Source: Chitinilyticum piscinae
GTDB lineage: Bacteria > Pseudomonadota > Gammaproteobacteria > Burkholderiales > Chitinibacteraceae
Length of the DNA stretch: 64,000 nt
Assembly (NCBI RefSeq): GCF_015223195.1
Contig: NZ_JADFUA010000002.1
Span: 310,001-374,000 of the forward strand
Direction: 5' to 3'
Notes under the pieces: model-generated
The model's input: only the letters and a program-made list of their open reading frames with translations
Told to the model about the DNA's origin: nothing
The model's database searches: none
Part shown: one piece after another, positions 29,763 to 37,622 of the stretch
How positions within the stretch are numbered: the stretch's first letter is position 1
Layout: each line of letters begins with the position of its first letter
Program-made: the position numbers and the translations under genes

Positions 29763-30485
29763 TCAGGCTGGCTGGCGTGTCGCTGCCAGCACGATCTCGC
29801 GGATACACACATTCTGCGGGGCACTATAGGCGTAATGGATGGCACTGGCCACGTCGTCGGCCGCGAGCACGCCGCCCATCTCCTGTTTCCAGTCCTCGTA
29901 ACCGGACTTGATCGCCGCATCGGTGGTGTGTCCCAGCAGCTCGGTTTCGACTGCGCCCGGTGCGATGGTGATCACGCGGACATTGCTGGCCGAGACTTCC
30001 TCGCGCAAATTCTCGCTGATCGCATGAACGGCGAATTTGGTGCCACAGTAGGCCACGTGATTCGGGAAGGTCTTGCGTCCGGCAATCGAGCTGATATTGA
30101 TGATGGTGCCGTGGCGGCGTGCGACCATGCCGGCCAGCACCGCGTGGATGCCGTTGAGTACGCCGGTGATGTTCACATCCAGCATGCGCTGCCACTCGGC
30201 AGGATACTGCTTGCTCATTTCACCCAGCAGCATTACTCCGGCATTGTTGACGATGGCATCCACCGGGCCGAACTGCGTTTCGGCCTCGCTGATGGCGGCA
30301 TCAAGTGCGCCGGCATCGGTGACGTCGACAGCACGACACAGGGTGGCGGGCAGCGCCAGTGCCTGCAGGCGCTCGATGCGGCGTGCCAGCAGCAGCAGCG
30401 GGTGGCCATGGCTGGACAGGAGGCGGGCGGTGGCGGCGCCGATTCCCGAGCTGGCACCGGTAATGACAATCAGACCCTTGGACAT
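29763..30485 (-). CDS. SDR family NAD(P)-dependent oxidoreductase
   Basis: The 240-residue classical short-chain dehydrogenase has the cofactor motif TGASSGIGAAT near residue 10, NNAGVM near residue 80, catalytic Ser in INISSIAG and the YCGTK catalytic pair (YxxxK). Its closest look is to the YdfG/serine-dehydrogenase-like group. AAGGAG lies one base before the ATG at 30491 but seven before the ATG at 30485, so the second ATG is the start. It is divergent from a LysR regulator across 110 bases, the usual arrangement for a regulated target. Confidence 0.9.
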   Translation of the reverse strand: MSKGLIVITGASSGIGAATARLLSSHGHPLLLLARRIERLQALALPATLCRAVDVTDAGALDAAISEAETQFGPVDAIVNNAGVMLLGEMSKQYPAEWQRMLDVNITGVLNGIHAVLAGMVARRHGTIINISSIAGRKTFPNHVAYCGTKFAVHAISENLREEVSASNVRVITIAPGAVETELLGHTTDAAIKSGYEDWKQEMGGVLAADDVASAIHYAYSAPQNVCIREIVLAATRQPA

Positions 30486-30595
30486 GAGCATGCTCCTTGC
30501 AGATGATTCATAATTGGTTTTGATGCTGGCTAGTCTAGTTGGCGTCGATCTGTCTGAGAAATGCCATTTTCTTGTTGGTGGAATAAATAAAATTT

Positions 30596-31423
30596 ATGGA
30601 TGTGCGCCAGCTCAAGGCCTTTATTGCCGTGTTTGAAGAACGCAGCATCACGCGGGCTGCCGCGCGCCTGTTCATTACCCAGCCGGCGCTCTCGGTCACC
30701 ATCCGCCAGCTGGAAGACGAGCTGGCCACCACCTTGTTTGTCCGCGAAGCGCGGGGCATGGCGGTCACCGAGGCTGCCCGTCTGCTGTACCCGCAGGCGC
30801 AGCGTCTGCAGCAGCAAATGAGTGCGCTGGCCGGGCAATTCCGCCAGCAGCACCATTGTCTGCCGCTGTCGCTGGGGGTCGACCAGGGGGATATCGCCGG
30901 GGCGCAGCTTGCCGCTGTGTGTCGCCGGCTGGTCGGCGCCGTGCCGGCCTTGCAGTTGCTGCTGCTGGATGGCTGCTCGGGCGTGCTGCGGCTGGCAAGC
31001 GAGGCCAGCCGCTGCGAGGACGAATTGTTCCTGCCGCTGCTGGATGAGCCTTATGTGCTGGCGGTGCCGGAATCCGATGCGCTTAGTGGCGATGGTATTG
31101 AGGTTGCCACGCTCGACATGGGCGAATGGCTGACCTGTCCAGCCCATCCCGCACACCAGCGCCTGCTGGCACTGCTGGGCACCGACACGGCCTTGCTGCA
31201 GAGCAGCCATCAGGCCGCGACGCTCAGCCAGCTGGGCTGGCTTGTGGCGGCCGGGCTGGGCCGGGCGCTGCTGCCGCAAAGCCTGGCGGTACTGCCCGGG
31301 ATCCGTACCCTGGATTTGCAGGGCGCCGTGCCGCGCCACCGCATCGGACTATGCTATACCGCCGCCCGCCGCGACGAACTGGTCGTGGGGCAAGTCATTC
31401 AGGCGCTGCAGTCGGCCGGGTGA
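30596..31423 (+). CDS. LysR family regulator, short effector domain
   Basis: Residues 1-60 are a standard LysR winged helix (MDVRQLKAFIAVFEERSITR, ARLFITQPALSVTIRQLEDE, LFVREARGMAVTEAA). The total is 275 residues, shorter than the usual 300. The effector domain goes from LRLASEASRCEDELFLPLLD straight to EPYVLAVPESDAL, with no room for the conserved GELDxAL segment, so about 20-25 residues of the first lobe appear to be missing. It probably regulates the divergent SDR gene. No Shine-Dalgarno is visible before the ATG; the stretch before it is A/T-rich. Confidence 0.85.
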   Translation: MDVRQLKAFIAVFEERSITRAAARLFITQPALSVTIRQLEDELATTLFVREARGMAVTEAARLLYPQAQRLQQQMSALAGQFRQQHHCLPLSLGVDQGDIAGAQLAAVCRRLVGAVPALQLLLLDGCSGVLRLASEASRCEDELFLPLLDEPYVLAVPESDALSGDGIEVATLDMGEWLTCPAHPAHQRLLALLGTDTALLQSSHQAATLSQLGWLVAAGLGRALLPQSLAVLPGIRTLDLQGAVPRHRIGLCYTAARRDELVVGQVIQALQSAG

Positions 31424-31472
31424 GGCCGGCAACAAAACCGGCTTGGTCAGCCCGGCATTGTTGCCACGGTAC

Positions 31473-32495
31473 TTAGGGTTCGAAGCCTTCCAGCACGATC
31501 TTGCCGCGTGCCTTGCCGCTTTCGAGCAGTGCATGGGCACGACGCAGGTTGGTGGCATTAATGCGCCCGAAGTGTTCGGCCTGCGTGGCCCGCACGGTGC
31601 CGGCGTCGACCAGTGTGGCCAGCTCGTCCAGCAGCTCATGCTGGCAGAGCATGTCTTCAGTGGCAAACAGCGAACGGGTGAACATCAGCTCCCAGTGCAG
31701 CGAGATGCTCTTGGCTTTCAGTTTGCGGATGTCGATCACCTCGGCCGGATCATCGATCAGCGCCAGTTTTCCCTGCGGGGCAATCAGTTCGCAGATGGCC
31801 GCAAAATGTTGCTCGGTGTGGGTGAGGCTGATGACATGACTGACGTCCGCGTAGCCAAGCGCCTGCAGTTGCGGCAGCAGTGGCAGGGTGTGGTCGATGA
31901 CGTAATGTGCGCCATTCTGGCTGACCCAGTCACGGGTTTCCGGCCGTGATGCCGTGCCGATGATCGTCAGCCCGGTAAGCTGGCGGGCCAGCTGCACCAG
32001 TACCGATCCCACACCGCCGGCGGCGCCGATGATCAGCAGGCGATCCTTGCTGCTGCGCCGGTCGGCTGGCAACTGCAGGCGGTCGAACAGCAGCTCCCAG
32101 GCGGTGATGCCGGTCAGCGGCAGTGAAGCGGCTGCCGCGAAATCCAGCGTCTGCGGCATGTGGCCGACGATGCGTTCGTCTACCAGTTGCAGCTCGGCAT
32201 TGCTGCCGGCGCGGCGCAGGTCACCGGCATACCAGACGCGGTCTCCGGGCTTGAATAGCGTGACATCGGGGCCGACGGTGCGCACGATGCCGGCGGCATC
32301 CCAGCCCAGTACGACCCAGTCATCGCCGGCCGCTGCGCGGCTGGCTCGGACTTTGGTATCAACCGGATTGACGGAAACGGCGCGGACTTCGACCAGCAGA
32401 TCGCGGCCCTGGGGTTGCGGATCGGGCAGGGTGATGTCCAGCAGGGCGAGTTCGTCGGTAATGGCGGCAGGTTTCTGGTAGGCAACGGCTTTCAT
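31473..32495 (-). CDS. zinc-type alcohol dehydrogenase-like protein (MDR superfamily, quinone reductase-like)
   Basis: The 340-residue protein has the GroES-like N-terminal half (VRAVSVNPVDTKVR, LGWDAAGIVRTVGPDV, FKPGDRVWYAGD) and the Rossmann half with IIGAAGGVGSVLVQLARQL. It lacks the cysteine set of zinc alcohol dehydrogenases and belongs to the zinc-independent ZADH/quinone-oxidoreductase-like branch that uses NADPH. GGAG lies seven bases before the ATG. It starts 17 bases after the OYE gene stop, so the two form an operon, a sensible pair for reducing electrophilic enones or quinones. Confidence 0.88.
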   Translation of the reverse strand: MKAVAYQKPAAITDELALLDITLPDPQPQGRDLLVEVRAVSVNPVDTKVRASRAAAGDDWVVLGWDAAGIVRTVGPDVTLFKPGDRVWYAGDLRRAGSNAELQLVDERIVGHMPQTLDFAAAASLPLTGITAWELLFDRLQLPADRRSSKDRLLIIGAAGGVGSVLVQLARQLTGLTIIGTASRPETRDWVSQNGAHYVIDHTLPLLPQLQALGYADVSHVISLTHTEQHFAAICELIAPQGKLALIDDPAEVIDIRKLKAKSISLHWELMFTRSLFATEDMLCQHELLDELATLVDAGTVRATQAEHFGRINATNLRRAHALLESGKARGKIVLEGFEP

Positions 32496-32512
32496 GCGGG
32501 GCTCCAGTGGAT

Positions 32513-33607
32513 TCAGGTAGTGTGGGTGGGGTAATCGGTATAGCCGGCGGCATTGCCGCCGAAGAGCGTGGCGGGGTCGTGGCTTGCCAGCGGTACATTG
32601 GCGGCCAGTCGCTGCGGTAGATCGGGATTGGCGATGAAGGGGCGGCCAAATGCCACCAGATCGGTCAGCCCGTCAGCCAGCAGGCGCCGGGCGCGTTCGG
32701 CGTTGTAGCGGCCGGCGACGATCAGGCTGCCGTCGAAGGCCTGGCGCAGGGCGTGGCGGAAATCATCCGGGATGACGGGGGCATCGTCCCAGTCCGCTTC
32801 CGAGAGGTGCAGATAGGCGATACCGAGTTCGTTCAGCCGCCTGGCTGCTGCCAGAATGGCCGGAATGATCTCCGGGCAGGCCATGCCACGCGCGGTGATG
32901 AAGGGGGCCAGCCTTACGCCGACCCGCTCGCCGCCGATTTCTTCGACAATCGCGGTGGCTACTTCGTCGAGAAAGCGCAGGCGATTGGTCAGCGTGCCGC
33001 CATAGTTGTCGTTACGGTGGTTGGACGTGCTGCGCAGGAACTGGTCGATGAGGTAGCCATTGGCGCCGTGGATTTCCACCATGTCAAAGCCCGCGCGGAT
33101 GGCGTTGCGGGCAGCCCGGCGGTAATCGCTAACAATGTCCGCGATTTCGGCGGTTTCCAGTGCGCGGGGCACCGGGCAGTCGAGCATGCGGCCTGTGCCG
33201 TGTTCATCGGCGACCCAGACGTGTGCCTGCGGAGCGATGGCCGACGGGGCAACCGGCAGGCCCCCATCGTGAAACAGCGGATGCGACATGCGGCCGACAT
33301 GCCAGAGCTGCAGTGCGATGCGCCCGCCGGCCGAATGAACTGCTTCGGTCACCAGCCGCCAGCCGGCAATCTGGCTTTCGCTGTAGATGCCCGGGGTAAA
33401 GCTGTAGCCCTGACCCTGGCGGGAAATCTGGGTGGCTTCGCTGATGATCAGCCCGGCCGAAGCGCGCTGGGCGTAGTAGTGCGCCATCAAAGCGTTGGGG
33501 ATGTCACCGGGCTGGTCGGTCCGGCAGCGCGTCATGGGCGCCATCACGATGCGGTTGGGCAGCGTCAGACGCCCAAGGTGGGTAGGATTGAACAGCGGGT
33601 TGGTCAT
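32513..33607 (-). CDS. nemA: Old Yellow Enzyme family alkene reductase (NemA-like)
   Basis: The 364-residue protein has the length of E. coli NemA (365). It shows the FMN-binding N-terminus (LPNRIVMAPMTRCRTDQPGD), QLWHVGRMSHP, and the substrate-binding HGANGY motif with His and Asn, followed by DQFLRSTSNHRNDNYGG and the C-terminal FGRPFIANPDLPQRL. It reduces activated C=C bonds and possibly nitro esters with NAD(P)H. The ATG at 33607 matches the family start; a longer frame to 33661 does not. It heads an operon with the MDR dehydrogenase and is divergent from a LysR gene. Confidence 0.92.
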   Translation of the reverse strand: MTNPLFNPTHLGRLTLPNRIVMAPMTRCRTDQPGDIPNALMAHYYAQRASAGLIISEATQISRQGQGYSFTPGIYSESQIAGWRLVTEAVHSAGGRIALQLWHVGRMSHPLFHDGGLPVAPSAIAPQAHVWVADEHGTGRMLDCPVPRALETAEIADIVSDYRRAARNAIRAGFDMVEIHGANGYLIDQFLRSTSNHRNDNYGGTLTNRLRFLDEVATAIVEEIGGERVGVRLAPFITARGMACPEIIPAILAAARRLNELGIAYLHLSEADWDDAPVIPDDFRHALRQAFDGSLIVAGRYNAERARRLLADGLTDLVAFGRPFIANPDLPQRLAANVPLASHDPATLFGGNAAGYTDYPTHTT

Positions 33608-33684
33608 CGCAAGTCTCGGGTCAGCAGGGATGAGCCATGATCTGTCGTTCATGATTTTCAATCAATTATCTGCATGTATAATTA

Positions 33685-33705
33685 CTTTCAATAAAACATT
33701 GAAAG
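33685..33705. promoter_or_regulatory. probable LysR-type operator
   Basis: CTTTCAAT (33685-33692), five bases, ATTGAAAG (33698-33705) is a perfect interrupted palindrome containing the LysR T-N11-A pattern. It ends six bases before the LysR ATG and thus also covers its ribosome binding region. A second, looser repeat with arms AATTAT and ATAATT lies at about 33665-33684. Autoregulation plus control of the divergent OYE operon is inferred. Confidence 0.6.
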
Positions 33706-33711
33706 TTGGCC

Positions 33712-34635
33712 ATGAAAGGTTTTCGCGAACTGGAACTCTTTGTGCGTGCCGCCGAAGCAGGCAGCCTGTCGATGGCGGCGCGGCTATTGGATCTGTCGCC
33801 GGCGGTGGCCAGTGCCATGCTCAAGCGGCTGGAAGCCGATCTCGGGGTGATGCTGTTTGTGCGCTCCACGCGCAGCCTGCGCCTCACGCAGGCTGGCGAG
33901 GCTTATCTGCAGCATGCACAGCAGGCGCTCGAGGAGCTGGCGGCCGGCTGGGATGCCATCCAGCAGGGCAGCCAGGCGCCGCGTGGCGTACTGCAGTTGT
34001 CACTGCCCTCCGATCTGGGGCGCAATCTGGTACTGCCCTGGCTGGATGAATTTCTGATGGCTTATCCCCAGCTGGAGCTGCGGCTGGATCTGAGCGACCA
34101 GCTGGCGGATGTGTACCGGCAGCGTATCGATCTGGCGCTGCGCTACGGTATTCCCGACGATTCCGCGCTGGTGGCCTTGCCGGTCGCGCCGGAAAACCGC
34201 CGCGTCCTGTGTGCTGCGCCGGCCTATCTGCAGCGGAACGGCATGCCGGCAACGCTGGACGAGCTCGCCCATCATCGCTGCCTGTGTTTCATGCTCGACG
34301 GTTTTGTCTACAACCGTTGGCGGTTGTTTGGTGAAGGGCGCGAGCAGGTGATCGAAGTCCCCCCTTGCCGCGTATCGTCAGATGGCGATGTGGTGCGCCG
34401 CTGGGCGGTGGCGGGCCAGGGCATCGCTTACAAGTCGGCGCTGGATGTCAGTGAGGATCTGCTGGCGGGCCGTCTGGTTGCGTTATTGCCGCAGTATCAG
34501 GGCGAAGCAGCTCCGCTGAATCTGGTCTGTCCCGGGAGGCGGCAGATCTTGCCGCACATCCAGGCTTTGCAGGCGTGGCTGAGCAGGCACTGCCGCGAGC
34601 GCCTGAATGCGCTGGCTACCCTGCTGGCAGGGTAG
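33712..34635 (+). CDS. LysR family regulator (CrgA/AaeR-like)
   Basis: The 307-residue protein has a LysR winged helix (MKGFRELELFVRAAEAGSLS, LDLSPAVASAMLKRLEADLG, LFVRSTRSLRLTQAGEAYL) and a full effector domain with the RIDLALRYG segment. The subgroup to which it looks closest often controls neighbouring reductase genes. The ATG at 33712 is preferred over the TTG at 33706. It is divergent from the nemA-like operon and upstream of a second Old Yellow Enzyme gene, so both may be targets. Confidence 0.9.
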   Translation: MKGFRELELFVRAAEAGSLSMAARLLDLSPAVASAMLKRLEADLGVMLFVRSTRSLRLTQAGEAYLQHAQQALEELAAGWDAIQQGSQAPRGVLQLSLPSDLGRNLVLPWLDEFLMAYPQLELRLDLSDQLADVYRQRIDLALRYGIPDDSALVALPVAPENRRVLCAAPAYLQRNGMPATLDELAHHRCLCFMLDGFVYNRWRLFGEGREQVIEVPPCRVSSDGDVVRRWAVAGQGIAYKSALDVSEDLLAGRLVALLPQYQGEAAPLNLVCPGRRQILPHIQALQAWLSRHCRERLNALATLLAG

Positions 34636-34792
34636 TTGGATGGGTGAATAGGTATGTGACGGTGCAATAAGGTATCAGTGCTTTTGGGTGGGTATACCCC
34701 TGTTTCAATGAATATTCCTGTGGGCTGATCTTGATTGCTGGGCAAATACTGCCATCTTGAGCAGGCATATCCCAATCCGCAAGGAGCACTCC

Positions 34793-35866
34793 ATGCTGTT
34801 CGACCCGTTTGACAATGGCCGGCTGCGTCTGCAGAACCGGATCGTGATGGCACCGATGACCCGCTGCCGCGCAGTCGATGCCAATACCCCGAATGCGTTG
34901 ATGGCCGAGTATTACGGCCAGCGTGCCAGCGCCGGTCTGCTGATTACCGAAGGGACCTCTCCCTCGCCGGACGGGCTGGGTTATGCCCGGATTCCGGGCT
35001 TGTTCAATGCTGCGCAGCGTGATGGCTGGCGGCTGGTTACCGATGCTGCGCATGCTGGTGGCGCAAAGATCTTCATCCAGTTCATGCATTGTGGCCGCGT
35101 CAGCGCCACCGCCAATCTGCCGGCTGGTGCCCGTGCGGTTGGCCCGGTCGCTGCCGTGTGTCCGGGCGAAATGTATACCGATACTGCCGGCATGCAGCCC
35201 CATGCCTTGCCGCATGCACTGGCGGAGGCGGAAATCCCCGCGCTGGTAGCCGAATTCGTGGCGGCTGCCAGGCTGGCAGTCGAAGCGGGTTTTGACGGCA
35301 TCGAGCTGCACGCGGCCAATGGCTATCTGCTGGAGCAGTTCCTCAATGCCAATGTGAACACCCGTACCGATGCCTACGGCGGTTCGGCCGCGGCACGCAA
35401 CCGGCTGGTGCTGGAAGTGGCCCGTGCCTGCGTCGATGCCATTGGTGCCGAGCGTGTCGGTATCCGCGTATCACCCTATGGCGTGTTCAACAGCACGGGA
35501 GCGTTCGAGGGCGTCGAGGAGCAGTATCTCGCGCTGGCACGCGATCTGTCGGACATCGGGCTGGTCTACCTGCATCTGGTGGATCACTCGGCGATGGGGG
35601 CCCCGGAAGTGCCGGCTGATTTCAAGGCACGCCTGCAGGCGGCCTTCGACGGCGCATTCATTGCTTCGGGCGGGCTGACAGTCGCAACGGCCGAAGCCGC
35701 GCTAACCGAAGGGCGTGGCGATCTGGCCGCCTTTGGCCGCCCCTTCATCAGCAACCCCGATCTGGTGCGACGTCTGCAGGATGGCTTGCCGCTAACCGAG
35801 CCGGATGCCAATACCTTCTACACGCCGGGGGCGGCAGGCTATACGGATTACCCGCTGGCTTCCTGA
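34793..35866 (+). CDS. second Old Yellow Enzyme family oxidoreductase
   Basis: The 357-residue protein starts MLFDPFDNGRLRLQNRIVMA, directly after AAGGAG at seven bases, which fixes the start at 34793. It has the FMN motifs MTRCRAVDANTPN, QFMHCGRVS and the substrate-binding HAANGY (His and Asn retained), then LEQFLNANVNTRTDAYGG. It is clearly a paralogue of the leftward OYE about 1.2 kb away but diverged, with MHCGR in place of LWHVGR in the active-site region, which suggests a different substrate range. About 160 bases separate it from the LysR gene. Confidence 0.9.
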   Translation: MLFDPFDNGRLRLQNRIVMAPMTRCRAVDANTPNALMAEYYGQRASAGLLITEGTSPSPDGLGYARIPGLFNAAQRDGWRLVTDAAHAGGAKIFIQFMHCGRVSATANLPAGARAVGPVAAVCPGEMYTDTAGMQPHALPHALAEAEIPALVAEFVAAARLAVEAGFDGIELHAANGYLLEQFLNANVNTRTDAYGGSAAARNRLVLEVARACVDAIGAERVGIRVSPYGVFNSTGAFEGVEEQYLALARDLSDIGLVYLHLVDHSAMGAPEVPADFKARLQAAFDGAFIASGGLTVATAEAALTEGRGDLAAFGRPFISNPDLVRRLQDGLPLTEPDANTFYTPGAAGYTDYPLAS

Positions 35867-35880
35867 TTCGGTGGCGGGTA

Positions 35881-35919
35881 TTGCCGGGATGACATCGATA
35901 GGAGGTGGCATCCCGGCAA
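35881..35919. repeat. inverted repeat downstream of the second OYE gene
   Basis: TTGCCGGGATG (35881-35891) and CATCCCGGCAA (35909-35919) form a perfect 11-base-pair stem with a 17-base loop. It is followed by a weaker AGCAAA/TTTGCT hairpin. No clear T-run follows; it may still act as a terminator. Confidence 0.55.
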
Positions 35920-36088
35920 CCTGAAGCAAAGTCTTTGCTCATGAGCTGCATCCGCTGTCGTGACTATTACCCGTCAGAACTTCCTCAGGTCCGTATGTGG
36001 CCAATGCGTGAAGGCCGCGCCACGCCCCTGGAAGTCATACATGGGGAGGTGGCGCTAGCCGCCGGCAGCCAGCATGCTGTTGTCGGGT

Positions 36089-36361
36089 CTAGCCCAGGCG
36101 ATAGCGGAAATCATCCCGCTCTGCACGGACGTCGGCGAGCAGCAGCGCGAGTTGCTCGCACAGTTCGCCGGCATGCTGGCGGTCAGCGTTGTGGCTGGGC
36201 CACTCCAGCTGGATGGGGCCGGGCAGATCGTTGCACAGCACGTCGAACAGCGCATCCAGATTGTGGGCGAAATAGTCCGGTGTTTCGGCCTGGGCGGCGA
36301 GCTGGCGACAGGCATCGCCGGTATGGCGGATGTCTTGCCAAAGAATGCGGGTCAGCGACAT
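36089..36361 (-). CDS. barstar family ribonuclease inhibitor
   Basis: The 90-residue acidic protein matches barstar: PDYFAHNLDALFDVLCNDLP aligns with the barnase-binding helix, keeping the tyrosine and both aspartates (NLDALFD) that contact the nuclease, and LEW follows as in barstar. It has no signal peptide and should act in the cytoplasm, protecting the cell from RNase that folds before export. It overlaps the end of the RNase gene by 10 bases, so the two are translated together. Confidence 0.9.
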   Translation of the reverse strand: MSLTRILWQDIRHTGDACRQLAAQAETPDYFAHNLDALFDVLCNDLPGPIQLEWPSHNADRQHAGELCEQLALLLADVRAERDDFRYRLG

Positions 36362-36783
36362 GGCGGAATCTCATGAAAACTGGCGTAGTGATCGACGGTG
36401 AGGTAGCGGGTTTCGTGGCTGAAAACCAGTCGCTTGGCATTGCGCTTGCCGCCGCGGTAGTCGAGATCGGCTTCGCTGTAACGGCCAGCCGGCAGGCGCC
36501 CTTCGCGATTGCCGAAGCGGTCGCCGCCGATGCTTTTGCCCGGCAGCACCTGCCAGAGATCGCTCCCGGGGCGCCAGCCGGCACGCTGTGCGTCACGCTT
36601 GCTGACATAACGTGGTGGCAGTCGCCCGTCGCGTGACAGGCCAGCGAGGGTGCTTGCCAGTTCTGTCTGATCAAGTCCGTAGCGGCTGGCGAAGTCGCGT
36701 GCGACATCGCGGCAATCGGCCGCACTGGCAAGTGGCAGCAGGCAGGCAAGGATGGTGGCAGTGAGCAGTGAAGGCAGGCGCAT
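36352..36783 (-). CDS. secreted barnase-type ribonuclease
   Basis: The 143-residue protein has a signal peptide (MRLPSLLTATILACLLPLAS ending at ASA) and a C-terminal barnase domain: RYVSKRDAQRAGW, LPGKSIGGDRFGNREGRLP, YSEADLDYRGG, RLVFS and VDHYASF. By alignment with Bacillus barnase the catalytic Lys27, Glu73, Arg87 and His102 are all kept, so it should cleave RNA after guanosine in the periplasm or outside the cell. It is followed by its barstar inhibitor. Such pairs serve nutrient scavenging or competition; which applies here is unknown. Confidence 0.9.
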   Translation of the reverse strand: MRLPSLLTATILACLLPLASAADCRDVARDFASRYGLDQTELASTLAGLSRDGRLPPRYVSKRDAQRAGWRPGSDLWQVLPGKSIGGDRFGNREGRLPAGRYSEADLDYRGGKRNAKRLVFSHETRYLTVDHYASFHEIPPCR

Positions 36784-36949
36784 GGCATGGCTCGACAGGC
36801 AACGTGCGCAGTGTAAGTAGCAATGGCGGCCCCGGCAATTTTTCTGCTTGTCTGTCTGTGACTTTGTACCGCTGTCGCCGTGGCTGCGGTCACGGGCGGT
36901 TCAGCCCGGCACTGGCATACTGTTGCCATGAATCTTATGGAGAAGCACG

Positions 36950-37573
36950 ATGAAAACACTGGCGATGACGCTATTTCTGGGCTTGATGGCCGCGCAACCG
37001 GCACTGGCCAGCGAGCGGGATTATGAATGCCGCGACAGCATCAGTCGCAGTGTGCGACAAGTCAGTGACAATGCGATCTGGCTGCAGGAGGGGGAGCTGC
37101 AGATGCTGATGCAGCGTACGCGCAGTGCCTCGGGAGTGCGCTATGCCAGCGGCAACACCGTCTGGTGGGAAAAGGGAGCCAGTGTCATGTTCGAACAGGC
37201 AGGCAAGCCGGTTGTCGCGTGCACTCCCAGCCTCGAGCAGGCCGTGAGCGACCGCGCAGTAACGGCGCATATCAGCTGGCTGCAGCGCCGCCTGTTCCCC
37301 GGCGCCACCCTGGAAGTGGCTTTGCTGGATGTCTCGCTCGCTGATGCGCCGGCCAGGGTGATCAGCAAGCAGTCCATCAGGCTTGAGCAGGGGGCGCCGC
37401 TGAGCGTATCGCTGCCTTACTCGGCCGGGCAGATCGACGAACGTTTCAGCTACGCCGTACAGGTGCGGATGCTGCAGGATGAGAAGCTCATCATGATCAA
37501 TACCACTCGCTCCAGCGTGCTTACCCATGGCGCAGGCCAGGAAGTGAATGTGCTGCTGCAGCCGGTGCGCTAG
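36950..37573 (+). CDS. secreted protein with MliC-like and YscW/YbaY-like parts
   Basis: The 207-residue protein has a signal peptide (MKTLAMTLFLGLMAAQPALA). Residues 24-92 resemble the C-type lysozyme inhibitor domain MliC (DYECRDSISRSVRQVSDN, TRSASGVRYASGNTVWWEKG, ACTP with a disulfide-like Cys pair). Residues 110-207 resemble the YscW/YbaY pilotin-like beta domain (GATLEVALLDVSLADAPARV, ISKQSIRLEQGAPLSVSLPY). No lipobox is present, so it is probably periplasmic. GGAGAAG precedes the ATG. A role in cell-wall or lysozyme defence is inferred from the first part only. Confidence 0.72.
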   Translation: MKTLAMTLFLGLMAAQPALASERDYECRDSISRSVRQVSDNAIWLQEGELQMLMQRTRSASGVRYASGNTVWWEKGASVMFEQAGKPVVACTPSLEQAVSDRAVTAHISWLQRRLFPGATLEVALLDVSLADAPARVISKQSIRLEQGAPLSVSLPYSAGQIDERFSYAVQVRMLQDEKLIMINTTRSSVLTHGAGQEVNVLLQPVR

Positions 37574-37622
37574 CCGGCGTCTGTGATCTCGCCGGGCGGT
37601 GAACGGGATGGCCCGGCAGGGG

